Assembly (NCBI RefSeq): GCF_002899895.1
Contig: NZ_PPEI02000009.1
Coordinates: 1 to 64,000 of the forward strand
DNA: 64,000 nucleotides
Direction: 5' to 3'
Source of the DNA: Chryseobacterium oncorhynchi
GTDB lineage: Bacteria > Bacteroidota > Bacteroidia > Flavobacteriales > Weeksellaceae
The translations under genes were made by a program, and so were the position numbers. Of the stretch, positions 26,607-37,400 are shown piece after piece (position 1 is the stretch's first letter; the number at the start of each line of letters is the position of its first letter). The notes beneath the pieces are model-generated. The model was not told the DNA's origin. It saw nothing but the letters and a program-made list of their open reading frames with translations, and did not search any database.

Positions 26607-27911
26607 ATGAATTTAAAATACTTACGAAATTTTAAATATCAGAAACCCCCTTTAAAAAGAGGTTTGGATATTAAAATTTCAAACAAACAAAAAGTAAGTC
26701 TTGGTGTATTGGCTATTTGTGTATGTTATACCGGACTTTTTGCTCAGTATGGTTCGTCTTCATCCCCTATGTTGCCTTTAAAAGATGTCAAAACAATTAT
26801 TACAGGTGTGCCAGGGGGAGGGTTAGCTAACATCAGTACTTTCTATTTGACTTCTTTTTCTTTCTTAGATATAGTTAAATACATTATAAATTATATCATT
26901 CAGGCTCAGGTAGCAGGTACTCAAACAATAGCAAACTCTACTTTCGGAAATACTCAAATGTTCTCCAGAATAACAAATGTTTTAACCATTTTAGCCTGTA
27001 TAGGCTGTGCAATAAAAATAGGAAAGCATTATCTAAAAACTGAACGATATGATAATGTTCCAGCATTTACTGGTTTTTTCAGTTATTTTGGAATTTTAGT
27101 GCTATTCTTATTTTCAGACACTTTGGTTACTAAACTAGTTTCTGTTAATTCAAGTATTAATACTTCTGCAGTTTCTAATATAGGAAATAAAATCAATGCC
27201 GAACTTGATGAACAAATAGCTCTTGATTATGAAAATCTTGTAAGCCAGCTTAAAACTCTTGAAACCGAATATATTTCTCTTACAACAGATGGAGGAGGGT
27301 TATTGGATTCTGGGACAATAATTAGAAACAGGACAGATTTTTACGGAAAACAAGCTGCATTTTATGCGGGGAATATAGGGAAATATGCATATTTCTCTTT
27401 CTTCGGAGTTCTGATCACTGCAGTACTTGCTATTCCGGTTTTTGTCATGACCCTGATGGTTAAAATTCTACTTTCCGTTATGATACTTGGAACAAAGCTG
27501 GTATTCTTGACTTCCTTTATTCCTGGTTTTGAAAATACATGGAAAACGTTCATGCTTAATTTAGTCCATATCTTATTGTGGATCCCAATATTTAATTCAA
27601 TAATAGCTTTTATTCTATCAATCATTTCTGCAACAATGGTAACGGGTTCAATGACCGGGGGCCAAATTGTATGGCTTTCGATTGTTGCAATAATTTGTGC
27701 CTACCAGGCAGTTTCCCTTACAACATCTGCAGCTGGTGTTTTGATTAATGGAGCAGGAGCAAGTATAGCAGGAGGTTTAGGTTCTTTATCTGGAATGAAC
27801 GCAATGTCAATGTCCGGGAAAGCAATATCTACTGGAGCAAGCATAGGAGCAGGAGTTGCTACTGGTGGTTCCTCAACTGCATTACAAGTCGCTTCCAAAC
27901 TTAAGAAATAA
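26607..27911 (+). CDS. traJ: TraJ-like polytopic membrane protein (VirB6-like)
   Basis: A 434-residue protein with at least six hydrophobic helices, including 130-150, 172-190, 255-300 and 305-375 by rough inspection. The Gly/Ala/Ser-rich C-terminus is usual for TraJ. It forms the inner-membrane part of the channel. It follows the TraI-like gene by 4 bases. Confidence 0.8.
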   Translation: MNLKYLRNFKYQKPPLKRGLDIKISNKQKVSLGVLAICVCYTGLFAQYGSSSSPMLPLKDVKTIITGVPGGGLANISTFYLTSFSFLDIVKYIINYIIQAQVAGTQTIANSTFGNTQMFSRITNVLTILACIGCAIKIGKHYLKTERYDNVPAFTGFFSYFGILVLFLFSDTLVTKLVSVNSSINTSAVSNIGNKINAELDEQIALDYENLVSQLKTLETEYISLTTDGGGLLDSGTIIRNRTDFYGKQAAFYAGNIGKYAYFSFFGVLITAVLAIPVFVMTLMVKILLSVMILGTKLVFLTSFIPGFENTWKTFMLNLVHILLWIPIFNSIIAFILSIISATMVTGSMTGGQIVWLSIVAIICAYQAVSLTTSAAGVLINGAGASIAGGLGSLSGMNAMSMSGKAISTGASIGAGVATGGSSTALQVASKLKK

Positions 27912-27918
27912 CATTTTT

Positions 27919-28527
27919 ATGAAAGAGTTAACATCCATTCGAAATCGAGAAAAAACATATAGAATTGTAATTATAGGTGCTTTTGTAATTGCTGCAGTAA
28001 TTTCAATTATTTCACTTGTTTACGCCAATAATGCTATGGTTGCAAGTTCAAAAAACATCTATGTTCTTGTAAATGATAATAATTTAGTTCAAGCGAAATC
28101 AACAGATATCACAAATTCCTACGATATTCTTGCAAAAAAACAAATCGAGAGGCTGAATAAGTTGATTTATGAACAAGTCCCGGATCCAACAAATATTAAT
28201 AAACAGCTTAACCAAGCTATGGTAATGTCTGATAAGTCTGCAGCTAATTTAATAGATGCACTAAAGACAAATAATTTCTACAATGATTTAGTTTCACAAA
28301 ACTTTTTTAGCCTAATGCTTACGGATAGCATCAGAGTAAATTATTCACTTAACCCCTCTCCATTTACATACTATGGCAAATTAAAGATAGTACGAAGCGG
28401 AACCACTTTCTTTAGAAAAACCATTACAACCGGAGAAATACAGAGAACAGGTATCTCAACCGACAATAATGAATATGGATTTTTAATCAGGAATTTCAAC
28501 TTGAAATCCGACGAAGCAATAAAATAG
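27919..28527 (+). CDS. traK: TraK-like protein (VirB8-like)
   Basis: A 202-residue bitopic protein. The start at 27919 (MKELTSIRNREKTYR) is the family-typical N-terminus; a longer frame would overlap traJ. One membrane helix at about residues 17-38 is followed by a periplasmic domain. It scaffolds the channel between VirB6-, VirB9- and VirB10-like parts. Confidence 0.85.
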   Translation: MKELTSIRNREKTYRIVIIGAFVIAAVISIISLVYANNAMVASSKNIYVLVNDNNLVQAKSTDITNSYDILAKKQIERLNKLIYEQVPDPTNINKQLNQAMVMSDKSAANLIDALKTNNFYNDLVSQNFFSLMLTDSIRVNYSLNPSPFTYYGKLKIVRSGTTFFRKTITTGEIQRTGISTDNNEYGFLIRNFNLKSDEAIK

Positions 28528-28529
28528 CT

Positions 28530-29654
28530 ATGAAAGATCTTTTACAAAAAATAAAATCGGATCCTGTTCTAAAACAAAAAGTAATTAGAGCAGGTATCTT
28601 CTTTGGTTTATTCATTATCGGAATAATTGGCTTCTACATTTATAATGAAAGTAATGCAAAACCTAGTGTTATAGATAAGGATAATCAAATTAACGGGAGA
28701 ATAATTCCAGCAGACACAGCTTCTTTAGGGGTTGAAAAAACAGAGTTTTATACCAGACAAAACCAAGATAGTATTGTACAGGTACAAGCGACTTCCGAAA
28801 CTGTTTTAGGAGGTAGTGTGGTACAAAAAAATAAAATGCAGGAAGATAATAATGCTGTTTTAAACGAGTATATGGCTAACCGGCAAGCATCAATACAAAA
28901 AATGCAAAAAAGTTCTGATACATATGTTCCTTCAGCAAGCTCTTCAGATAATTATTCAAGGAGAAAATACAATCCCAATGGGAATAGTTCCGATTGGACA
29001 ACAGATAAAACTACTGTTACGAGTTCCAAGCCAGTGAGGGACGTTCCAGTAATTGGAACTTATACAAGATCCTATAATCCTGATAATCCATCTGCTTCAA
29101 CCGTAGATTATAATAATCAACAGGTAACCCAATCACAGCAAAAAGAGCTTACAAAGGAAGAAAAATTACAATTGGCTATTGCAAGTAAATACAGTAAGGG
29201 ATCCGCCTCTGGTGATCAAGGAATAACTGTAACAGCTCAGATTTATAACAATCAAAAAATCAATTCCAACAATACTTCGGTAAGAATTGTTCTCCTTGAT
29301 AAACTATATATCAATAATACAACAATTGGAACTGATGCATTCATTTATGGAATTGCTAATGTTGGCCAAAATAGACTGACAATAACAGTTCCAAATATTT
29401 CTTATAAAGGAAGGAATTACCCGGTAAACCTTATTGTTTATGATTACAGAACCGGGGAGCAGGGAATTCCAATAAAACAAGAAAACATTGTTGGATCTAT
29501 GAGTAGAGAAGCTGAGAATCAAATAAACCAAGAAGCTTCAAGTAGACTCGGTAGAGTGGGAAGTATTCTAACTTCAGTAATGAGTGGTAGAAATAAATCT
29601 GTCAGTATCCAACTCAATGATGGTCACAAAATTTACTTAAAATCTAAAAATTAG
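28530..29654 (+). CDS. traM: TraM-like protein (VirB10-like)
   Basis: A 374-residue protein with one N-terminal membrane helix (about residues 17-39), a Ser/Gln/Asn-rich spacer, and a C-terminal beta domain (about 230-370: ITVTAQIYNNQKINSNNTSV then ... LTITVPNISYKGRNYPVNL). This is the layout of Bacteroidetes TraM. It links the inner and outer membrane parts of the channel. Confidence 0.85.
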   Translation: MKDLLQKIKSDPVLKQKVIRAGIFFGLFIIGIIGFYIYNESNAKPSVIDKDNQINGRIIPADTASLGVEKTEFYTRQNQDSIVQVQATSETVLGGSVVQKNKMQEDNNAVLNEYMANRQASIQKMQKSSDTYVPSASSSDNYSRRKYNPNGNSSDWTTDKTTVTSSKPVRDVPVIGTYTRSYNPDNPSASTVDYNNQQVTQSQQKELTKEEKLQLAIASKYSKGSASGDQGITVTAQIYNNQKINSNNTSVRIVLLDKLYINNTTIGTDAFIYGIANVGQNRLTITVPNISYKGRNYPVNLIVYDYRTGEQGIPIKQENIVGSMSREAENQINQEASSRLGRVGSILTSVMSGRNKSVSIQLNDGHKIYLKSKN

Positions 29655-29655
29655 T

Positions 29656-29955
29656 ATGAAAAAAATTGAAAAATTTTTATTGGTTCCCAGGAATAGATTA
29701 CTAACTGAGATGATGTGCTGTTTGGCTCTTTTTATCATCAGCGCAATTTCATGGGCACTCTTTTTTGGGGTGATAATTCTTATTTACAGCAGTGGCGTTT
29801 CTACCGATTCGCAAGAATTATATAAATACTTTACAGAGCCCGATGTAACGTTTTTTAGAGTGATCCGACACGGTGGGTTATTAGGAATACCTATGCTTAC
29901 TGCAATTGCAACTACTGTGGGGTTTTTAAAATTATTACGAAAAATAATAAACTGA
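29656..29955 (+). CDS. small membrane transfer protein, 99 aa
   Basis: Two membrane segments (about residues 18-45 and 72-93) with a short polar loop. It sits between the TraM- and TraN-like genes, where no standard tra gene of this size is expected. It could stand in for TraL or be element-specific. It starts 1 base after traM. Confidence 0.6.
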   Translation: MKKIEKFLLVPRNRLLTEMMCCLALFIISAISWALFFGVIILIYSSGVSTDSQELYKYFTEPDVTFFRVIRHGGLLGIPMLTAIATTVGFLKLLRKIIN

Positions 29956-29959
29956 GGAT

Positions 29960-30847
29960 ATGAATAAACTTATTACAATACTATTTCTATCGATTCATGT
30001 ACTCTGCTTTTCGCAATTGTCTGATACGATTGAAATAAATCAATTTAAAACTACACAAATCATATTTAATGAAGAAGTTAGTTTAGTAGAACCGGGAACT
30101 GGAGATCTGCAGGTTAAAAATAAAAATGTTGACAATGTATTGATTCTCCAATCAATTGTTCCCCAGGCTGATTTTATTATCACCAATTTGTTTATTAAGA
30201 CAAAATCTAATATTTACAATCCAATCATTAAGTATAATGAAAATCCTAAGAAAACAACTTTTCTGGAAAAAGATTTAAAGAGTGCCATTGGAGGTGTAAA
30301 AGACTTAGGTACAAAATCCAATATTAATAAGCCAGTTATTCAAACTGGATCAAGCGATAAAAGATTTTCCAACAATTCTACAGATAAAAATTCGCTTCAA
30401 AATGTGAAAGACTCAGATTTAAAGCTAGTTGAAGCAGTATTGAAAAGAGGGGAAGCATATAAACCTTCAAGGGAATATACTACAGGTATGTGGTTTAAGT
30501 TTCTTGCCCATTTTGTTTACAACGGAAAGTTCTATCTAAAATTTGAAATTGATAATACTTCAGATCTGGATTTTGAAATCGAACATTTCTTTTTTAGTAT
30601 CCAGAGTAGAAAGAAAAGGAATGTAACAGAGACACAAAGAGAGGTTAATTATAATAGATTCTTAAATGAGACAGATCGTGTTAATGCTAAAGAAAAAAAG
30701 GTGTTAATCTTTGAGTTTCCTACTTTCTCAATGAACAAAACCGAAGAATTTTTAATCGAACTTAAAGAAAAAGGTGGTGCCAGGAATTTTATTGTCGGGG
30801 TTCCATACTTTATCATCAATCAACCCGTAAAACTTGAAATAAAATAA
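29960..30847 (+). CDS. traN: TraN-like protein (DUF4138, VirB9-like)
   Basis: A 295-residue periplasmic protein with a signal peptide (residues 1-18, LCFS). The C-terminal half contains the DUF4138-typical MWFKFLAHFVYNGKFYLKFE and IEHFFFSIQSRKKRN segments. It is the outer-membrane-side partner of TraM. Confidence 0.85.
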   Translation: MNKLITILFLSIHVLCFSQLSDTIEINQFKTTQIIFNEEVSLVEPGTGDLQVKNKNVDNVLILQSIVPQADFIITNLFIKTKSNIYNPIIKYNENPKKTTFLEKDLKSAIGGVKDLGTKSNINKPVIQTGSSDKRFSNNSTDKNSLQNVKDSDLKLVEAVLKRGEAYKPSREYTTGMWFKFLAHFVYNGKFYLKFEIDNTSDLDFEIEHFFFSIQSRKKRNVTETQREVNYNRFLNETDRVNAKEKKVLIFEFPTFSMNKTEEFLIELKEKGGARNFIVGVPYFIINQPVKLEIK

Positions 30848-30852
30848 TTTAA

Positions 30853-31413
30853 ATGATGAAAATTAAAATTTTCTTACTAGCCTTTTTTATTTCTTCTCTA
30901 TTTTCTGCTCAGGCAGGATATAGTAATCTCACAAACCATCAACAGGGGAATTATCAAATTGAACCTTCTGTTAATATTGGGAAGAGAAATAAAGGAGTAG
31001 GACTGATGTTCGGATATTATCTGAACGATTTTTTGGTTGTAAGAGCTGGAGCAACTTATCGGAAGTTTCAGTATAGATCTTACAAGGAAGATATTCTGGA
31101 GGGAAACATAGATGTAGCTTATACTGTCTATTCACCCAGATATGATGATCCCTTTCTCCATAGATTCAATTTCGCCTTAATGCTTGGCGTTGCATATGAA
31201 TCAGTGAAAGTTAAAGGACAAACTATTTTAATTGATCCTTATCCCCAATATTTCTACGTGAATGGAGGTGGGCAATTAGAATTTAGGTTCTCTGACCGTA
31301 TAGGTCTTGTTGGAAATTTTCGTCAATATTATGCCGTTAATGGTTCTAAAGATAAATTAGGATATTGGCGTTTTGACTACGGAATAGGTGTTCGATACTA
31401 TTTATGGAGATAA
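30853..31413 (+). CDS. traO: TraO-like outer-membrane protein
   Basis: A 186-residue protein with a signal peptide (residues 1-20, SLFSAQA) and alternating amphipathic beta strands with aromatic girdles (GLMFGYYLNDFLVVRAGATY ... FDYGIGVRYYLW), ending in an aromatic residue. This fits a small beta-barrel and the TraO family of Bacteroidetes transfer operons. Confidence 0.8.
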   Translation: MMKIKIFLLAFFISSLFSAQAGYSNLTNHQQGNYQIEPSVNIGKRNKGVGLMFGYYLNDFLVVRAGATYRKFQYRSYKEDILEGNIDVAYTVYSPRYDDPFLHRFNFALMLGVAYESVKVKGQTILIDPYPQYFYVNGGGQLEFRFSDRIGLVGNFRQYYAVNGSKDKLGYWRFDYGIGVRYYLWR

Positions 31414-31424
31414 ATTATACAATT

Positions 31425-34400
31425 ATGAAAAAAAACATATTATTTATTTTAATCTTTTTATTTACAGGATTAAAATTGGTAGCTCAGAATAGCTACGTTA
31501 ATGATTTTACAGTACATATTTGGCCTTTAGATACGTCAAATCCGAATACATTAACTGTACAGTTAACAAATGTTGATGCATCAATTTCAATGGCGGGTTG
31601 CTCAGGCAATCCATCAACTGAGATTCAAGCAAAATATGATCTTTATTACGACGATGTATTTGTAAAAACTATATATCAGACACAGGGTTATAATGAAGCA
31701 TGGGGAGGGGATAAATGGGTTCAGACACCCAATAGTCCTTATATGATAAGTAATAACTCAGTTGCAAATATTGTTGATCCTGCTATATGTCAAGGACTAA
31801 ATTATAATGCGAAGATAACAATCAAAGCAACTTTAACAGTTAGGTCTGTTTATGTGATTAATTTTATTCAATATGCATGTAATAATGCTTCAAAAACGAT
31901 AGAATATGTAATTAATAAACCTGCTTTTGATATTACCAATGAAAACGCAATTGTTTGTTTTGGGGATAATGCAGTATTCCAGACAGCAGCTCTTGGGAAT
32001 GAAACTGTCACGTTCTATAAAGATGCAGCGCTTTCATTTCCTTATAGTGGAAATAATGTTTCAAATAATACATTAACCTTAAAGCCAGCTGATTATTCAT
32101 TAGGTCAGAATTCATTCTGGTGTAAAGTGACAAATGCTACTGGTTGTTCAAAAGTAAAAAAAGTAAATTTTACTGTAAACGAAAGACCAACTAACTTACA
32201 AATTACAGGAAATCAGCAGAATTATTGTGTTAATGCTCCTATACTCATTACTCCATCTGCAGTGGGAAATGTTTCAGTCTATGAATGGAGTACAACTCAA
32301 AATTTTGCTCCGGGAGATATTTTAAGTAGTTCGCAGGTAGATAGTCAAGGAAGACTGTCTTACATTCCATCTTCAACAGGGCAACAATCATTATATGTAA
32401 GAGCAAAAGCTCCAAATGGATGTTTCACTCAACCCCTTAATGTAACTTATAATATATATCCTGAAATTACAAATTTTCAGATTTTAAATAATGGTAAAAC
32501 ATTTTGTGATACTGAAACTGTAAGTTTTACTGCAGGAGCAACTAATGGCCAACAGTACCAATGGTACAAAGATGCAAACGCCTCTATATCCCTTGGAACC
32601 GCCACTACATTGAATTTATATAATACGGATTGGTCTTATGGGCCTAATACCATTTACGTAAGAGCACGAGGTGATATGGGCTACTGTACAACTCCACTTG
32701 TGCCAGTGACATTTAATGTTGTGGCAACTCCTAAGAATTTACAAGTTGCAGGAGCTTCTACTTCATATTGTACTGGAAACCCTGTTCTGATTACTCCTTC
32801 AGCAATCGGAACTAATCTTACTTACGAGTGGAGTACAAATTCGAATTTTGTAAACCTTCTTGATCCTTCTTTAGTAGATACTCAGGGTAGATTGAACTAT
32901 ACTCCGACGACACCTGGAACATATCAGTATTATGTGAGAGCTAAAGGAGATAATTCTTGTACATCTACTTTCGTTTCTGTAAATTTTACTGTAAATCAAA
33001 ATGTTGCAAATCTCCAGGTTTCAAATAATGGGGCTACGTTTTGTAAAGGATCAGTTATTAGTTTCGTTGCAGGGGCAAATAATGCCACTAATTATAACTG
33101 GTATAAATTTGCAAATGGAACAGGATTATTAACAAATGGAGGTACATATACAGCAGATCCTGCAGATTATGTTGTTGGTGCAAATACTGTTTATGTACAG
33201 GCATCTAACGGAAATGGCTGCTCTTCACAAATGACAGCTGTAACATTTAATGTAAACGAATCTCCTGAAAATCTTCAGGTTTCGGGAAACCTAAATAATT
33301 ATTGTACTGGAAATCAAGTTCTAATTTCTCCATCTGCAGTAGGTTCTTCTCTTACTTATGAGTGGAGTTTGAATTCAAACTTTGTAAACATTTTAGGGAG
33401 TTCTTTTGTTGATTCTCAAGGTAGGTTAAGCTATACAATTTCAAATACAGGGACATATAATTATTATGTAAGAGCCAAGGGACCCAATGGATGTACTACA
33501 GCTCCATTACAGATCACTTTTACAGTTTCACAAGGAGTTACCAATTTGCAAGTATCTAATGACGGAGCTGTTTTTTGTAAAGGCTCTACCGTATCATTTA
33601 CCGCGGGTGCAACTAATGCATCTGAATATAAGTGGTATAAATTTGCAAACGGTACAGGATTACTATATACTGGACCAACATATACTTTAACTTCTACTGA
33701 ATATGTAATAGGGCAAAATACTTTGTATGTTCAAGCTTCAAATTCAACAGGATGTAATACAGCGCTAATTCCTGTATCGTTTGTTGTTAATGAGGCTCCT
33801 ACAAATCTTCAGGTAGTAGGAAATGGTGGTGCTTACTGTATCGGAAATCCAGTATTTATTACACCATCAGCTAATGGTAATAATATTTCATACCAGTGGA
33901 GTACTACATCGAACTTTGTAAACATTTTAGGAAGTTCTTTTGTTGATTCTAACGGAAATCTGGCTTATACCCCAAGTACTGCAGGTAACTTCACCTATTA
34001 TGTACGAGCTAAATCACAAGGCAACTGTTATACGGCTCCGGAGGCTGTTACTTTTACTGTAAGTAACGCAGTTTCGAACGTGACTGTAACGAATCAGAAT
34101 GCTCAAGTTTGTGCAGGATCTCCAATTACTTTCCAGGCTTCTGCAACCAATGCGACTTCTTATACGTGGAGTTCCGACTCTGCAGGAGTGAATGTGATTG
34201 CGAATACTCCTTCCATTACATTAGACCAGACACAGTATGTACTGGGAACCAATGTGATTTATGTTAAGGTTGGTAATGCCGGAGGGTGTAACGCTTCTCC
34301 AATCCCGGTTTCATTCTCCGTTAATGAAAGCCCTACTAATTTAGAAGTATCAGGAGCACAAGCTTCTTATTGTACCGGTAGCCAGGTTATGATAACCCCA

Positions 34401-37400
34401 TCCGCAACAGGCGCAAATCTTATCTATGAGTGGAGTAGTAATTCAAATTTCACAACTTTATTGGGTAGTAGTTTTGTAGATACCAATGGAAATTTATCAT
34501 TCACACCCGCTAATACTGGTAATTTTACATATTTTGTAAGAGCGAAAAATCCAGCTGGATGTATTACTGCTTCTAAAACTGTTACATTTACTGTTAGTAC
34601 GGGTGTATCTAATCTTCAGGTTTCTAATAATGGTACAGCATTCTGCCAAGGATCAACTATATCATTTACTGCCGGCGCTTCCGGCGCTTCCGAATATAAG
34701 TGGTTTAAATTTGCAAATGGAACAGGATTATTGAATAATGGGGCCACTTACAGCCCTGGAATAACCGACTATGCTATTGGGCAAAATACTATTTATATTC
34801 AGGCTTCAAGCGCAAGTGGATGTAATACCGCTCTTATGCCGGTTACATTTACAGTTAATGAAGTCCCTTCAAATCTTCAGGTTTCTGGAAATTCAGCAAC
34901 TTACTGTATCGGAAATCCGATATTAATCTCTGCTTCAGCTAATGGGAACAATATTTTATACCAATGGAGCACAACATCGAACTTTGTTAACATTTTAGGA
35001 AGTTCTTTTGTAGACGCTAATGGAAATCTGGCTTATACTCCAAGTGCTGCAGGTAACTTTACCTATTATGTAAGAGCTAAATCACAAGGGAACTGTTATA
35101 CGACCCCGGAAACTGTAACTTTTACTGTAAGTAACGCAGTTTCGAACGTAACTGTAACCAATCAGAATGCTCAGGTTTGTGCAGGATCTCAAATTACTTT
35201 CCAGGCTTCTGCTACTAATGCGACTTCTTATACATGGAGTTCCGACTCTGCAGGAGTGAATGTTATTGCTAATACTCCTTCCATTACATTAGACCAGACG
35301 CAGTATGTATTGGGAACCAATGTGATTTATGTTAAGGTTGCTAATGCCGGAGGGTGTAACGCTTCTCCAATCCCGGTTTCATTCTCTGTTAATGAAAGCC
35401 CTACTAATTTAGAGGTTTCAGGAGCACAAGCTACTTATTGTACCGGTAGCCAGGTTATGATTACTCCATCCGCAACAGGCGCAAATCTTATCTATGAGTG
35501 GAGTAGCAATTCCAATTTCACAACTTTACTGGGCAGTAGTTTTATAGATACCAATGGGAATTTAAATTTTGCTACAATTACAAACGGATCATTTACTTAT
35601 TATGTTAGAGCTAAAAACACGACAGGATGTGTTACTTCGACAAAAACTGTGACGTTTAGTGTAAACCAAGGTGTATCTAATCTTCAGGTTTCTAACAACG
35701 GAGCAACATTCTGCCAAGGATCAACTATATCATTTACAGCCGGCGCTACCGGAGCTTCTGAATATAAGTGGTTTAAATTTGCAAATGGAACAGGATTATT
35801 GAATAACGGGGCAACTTTCAGCCCTGCGATATCGGACTATACTATTGGGCAGAACACAATTTATCTCCAAGCATCAAGTGGATCAGGATGTAATACCGCT
35901 CTTATGCCAGTTACATTTACAATAAATGAAAGTCCGGCTAATTTAGAATTAACAGGAGCATTACCTACATACTGTACAGGGACGGAAATATTGATTTCCC
36001 CTTCGGCAACAGGAAATGGATTAATCTATGAATGGAGCACAAATTCAAATTTCACAAACATTTTGAATACAGCATATGTTGATATTCAAGGGAACCTGAA
36101 ATTTATTGCGACAACAGTTGGAAATTATCAATTTTATGTGAGAGCTAAAAATAATACATCTTGTGTAACACCAACAAAATCAGTATCATTTACGGTTGCA
36201 CAGGGAGTTTCTAACCTACAGGTTTCTAATAATGGAACGAGTTTTTGTCAAGGTACTGCGGTAAGCTTTACTGCAGGTGCGACAAATGCGACAGAATATA
36301 AATGGTATAAATTCTCGAATGGAACAGGACTTATATTTAACGGTGCAACATACACTCCAACTCAGAATGATTATACTACTGGACTAAACACGGTTTATTT
36401 GCAGGCATCTAATACAAGCGGATGTAATACCGCTCTTATGCCGGTTACATTCACTGTATATGAAGTTCCTTCTGGTCTACAAGTGTCAGGCAACACCCAG
36501 ACTTATTGCATTGGAAATCCAGTATTTATTACACCTTCAGCTAATGGTAATAATATTTCATACCAGTGGAGTACCACATCGAACTTTGTAAACATTTTAG
36601 GAAGTTCTTTTGTAGACGCTAATGGAAATCTGGCTTATACTCCAAGTGCTGCAGGTAACTTCACCTATTATGTACGAGCTAAATCACAAGGCAACTGTTA
36701 TACGGCTCCGGAGGCTGTTACTTTTACTGTAAGTAACGCAGTTTCGAACGTGACTGTAACGAATCAGAATGCTCAAGTTTGTGCAGGATCTCCAATTACT
36801 TTCCAGGCTTCTGCAACCAATGCGACTTCTTATACGTGGAGTTCCGACTCTGCAGGAGTGAATGTTATTGCTAGTACTCCTTCCATTACATTAGACCAAA
36901 CACAGTATGTACAAGGAACCAATGTGATTTATGTTAAGGTTGGCAATGCCGGAGGGTGTAACGCTTCTCCAATCCCGGTTTCATTCTCCGTTAATGAAAG
37001 CCCTACTAATTTAGAAGTATCAGGAGCACAAGCTTCTTATTGTACCGGTAGCCAGATCATGATCACACCGTCAGCAATAGGAACGAATCTTAGCTATGAG
37101 TGGAGCTCTAATTCTAACTTTACGAGCTTGTTAGGAAGTAATTTTGTAGATTCTAATGGTAATTTATCATTCACACCTACAGCTACAGGTAATTTTACAT
37201 ATTTTGTGAGAGCGAAAAATCCAGCTGGATGTATTACTGCTTCTAAAACTGTAACTTTCCTAATTACTCAAGGGGTATCAAACTTACAAGTTTCTAATAA
37301 CGGCGCTACATTCTGCCAAGGATCAACTATATCATTTACAGCCGGGGCTACTAATGCAACGGAATATAAATGGTATAAGTTCTCCAATGGTACAGGACTT

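Noticed and set aside
19334..29531. Antisense frames within the tra genes (for example 20334-20531, 22054-22317, 27362-27625, 29304-29531)
   Set aside because: They are shadows of well-supported transfer genes and have no start context or family.
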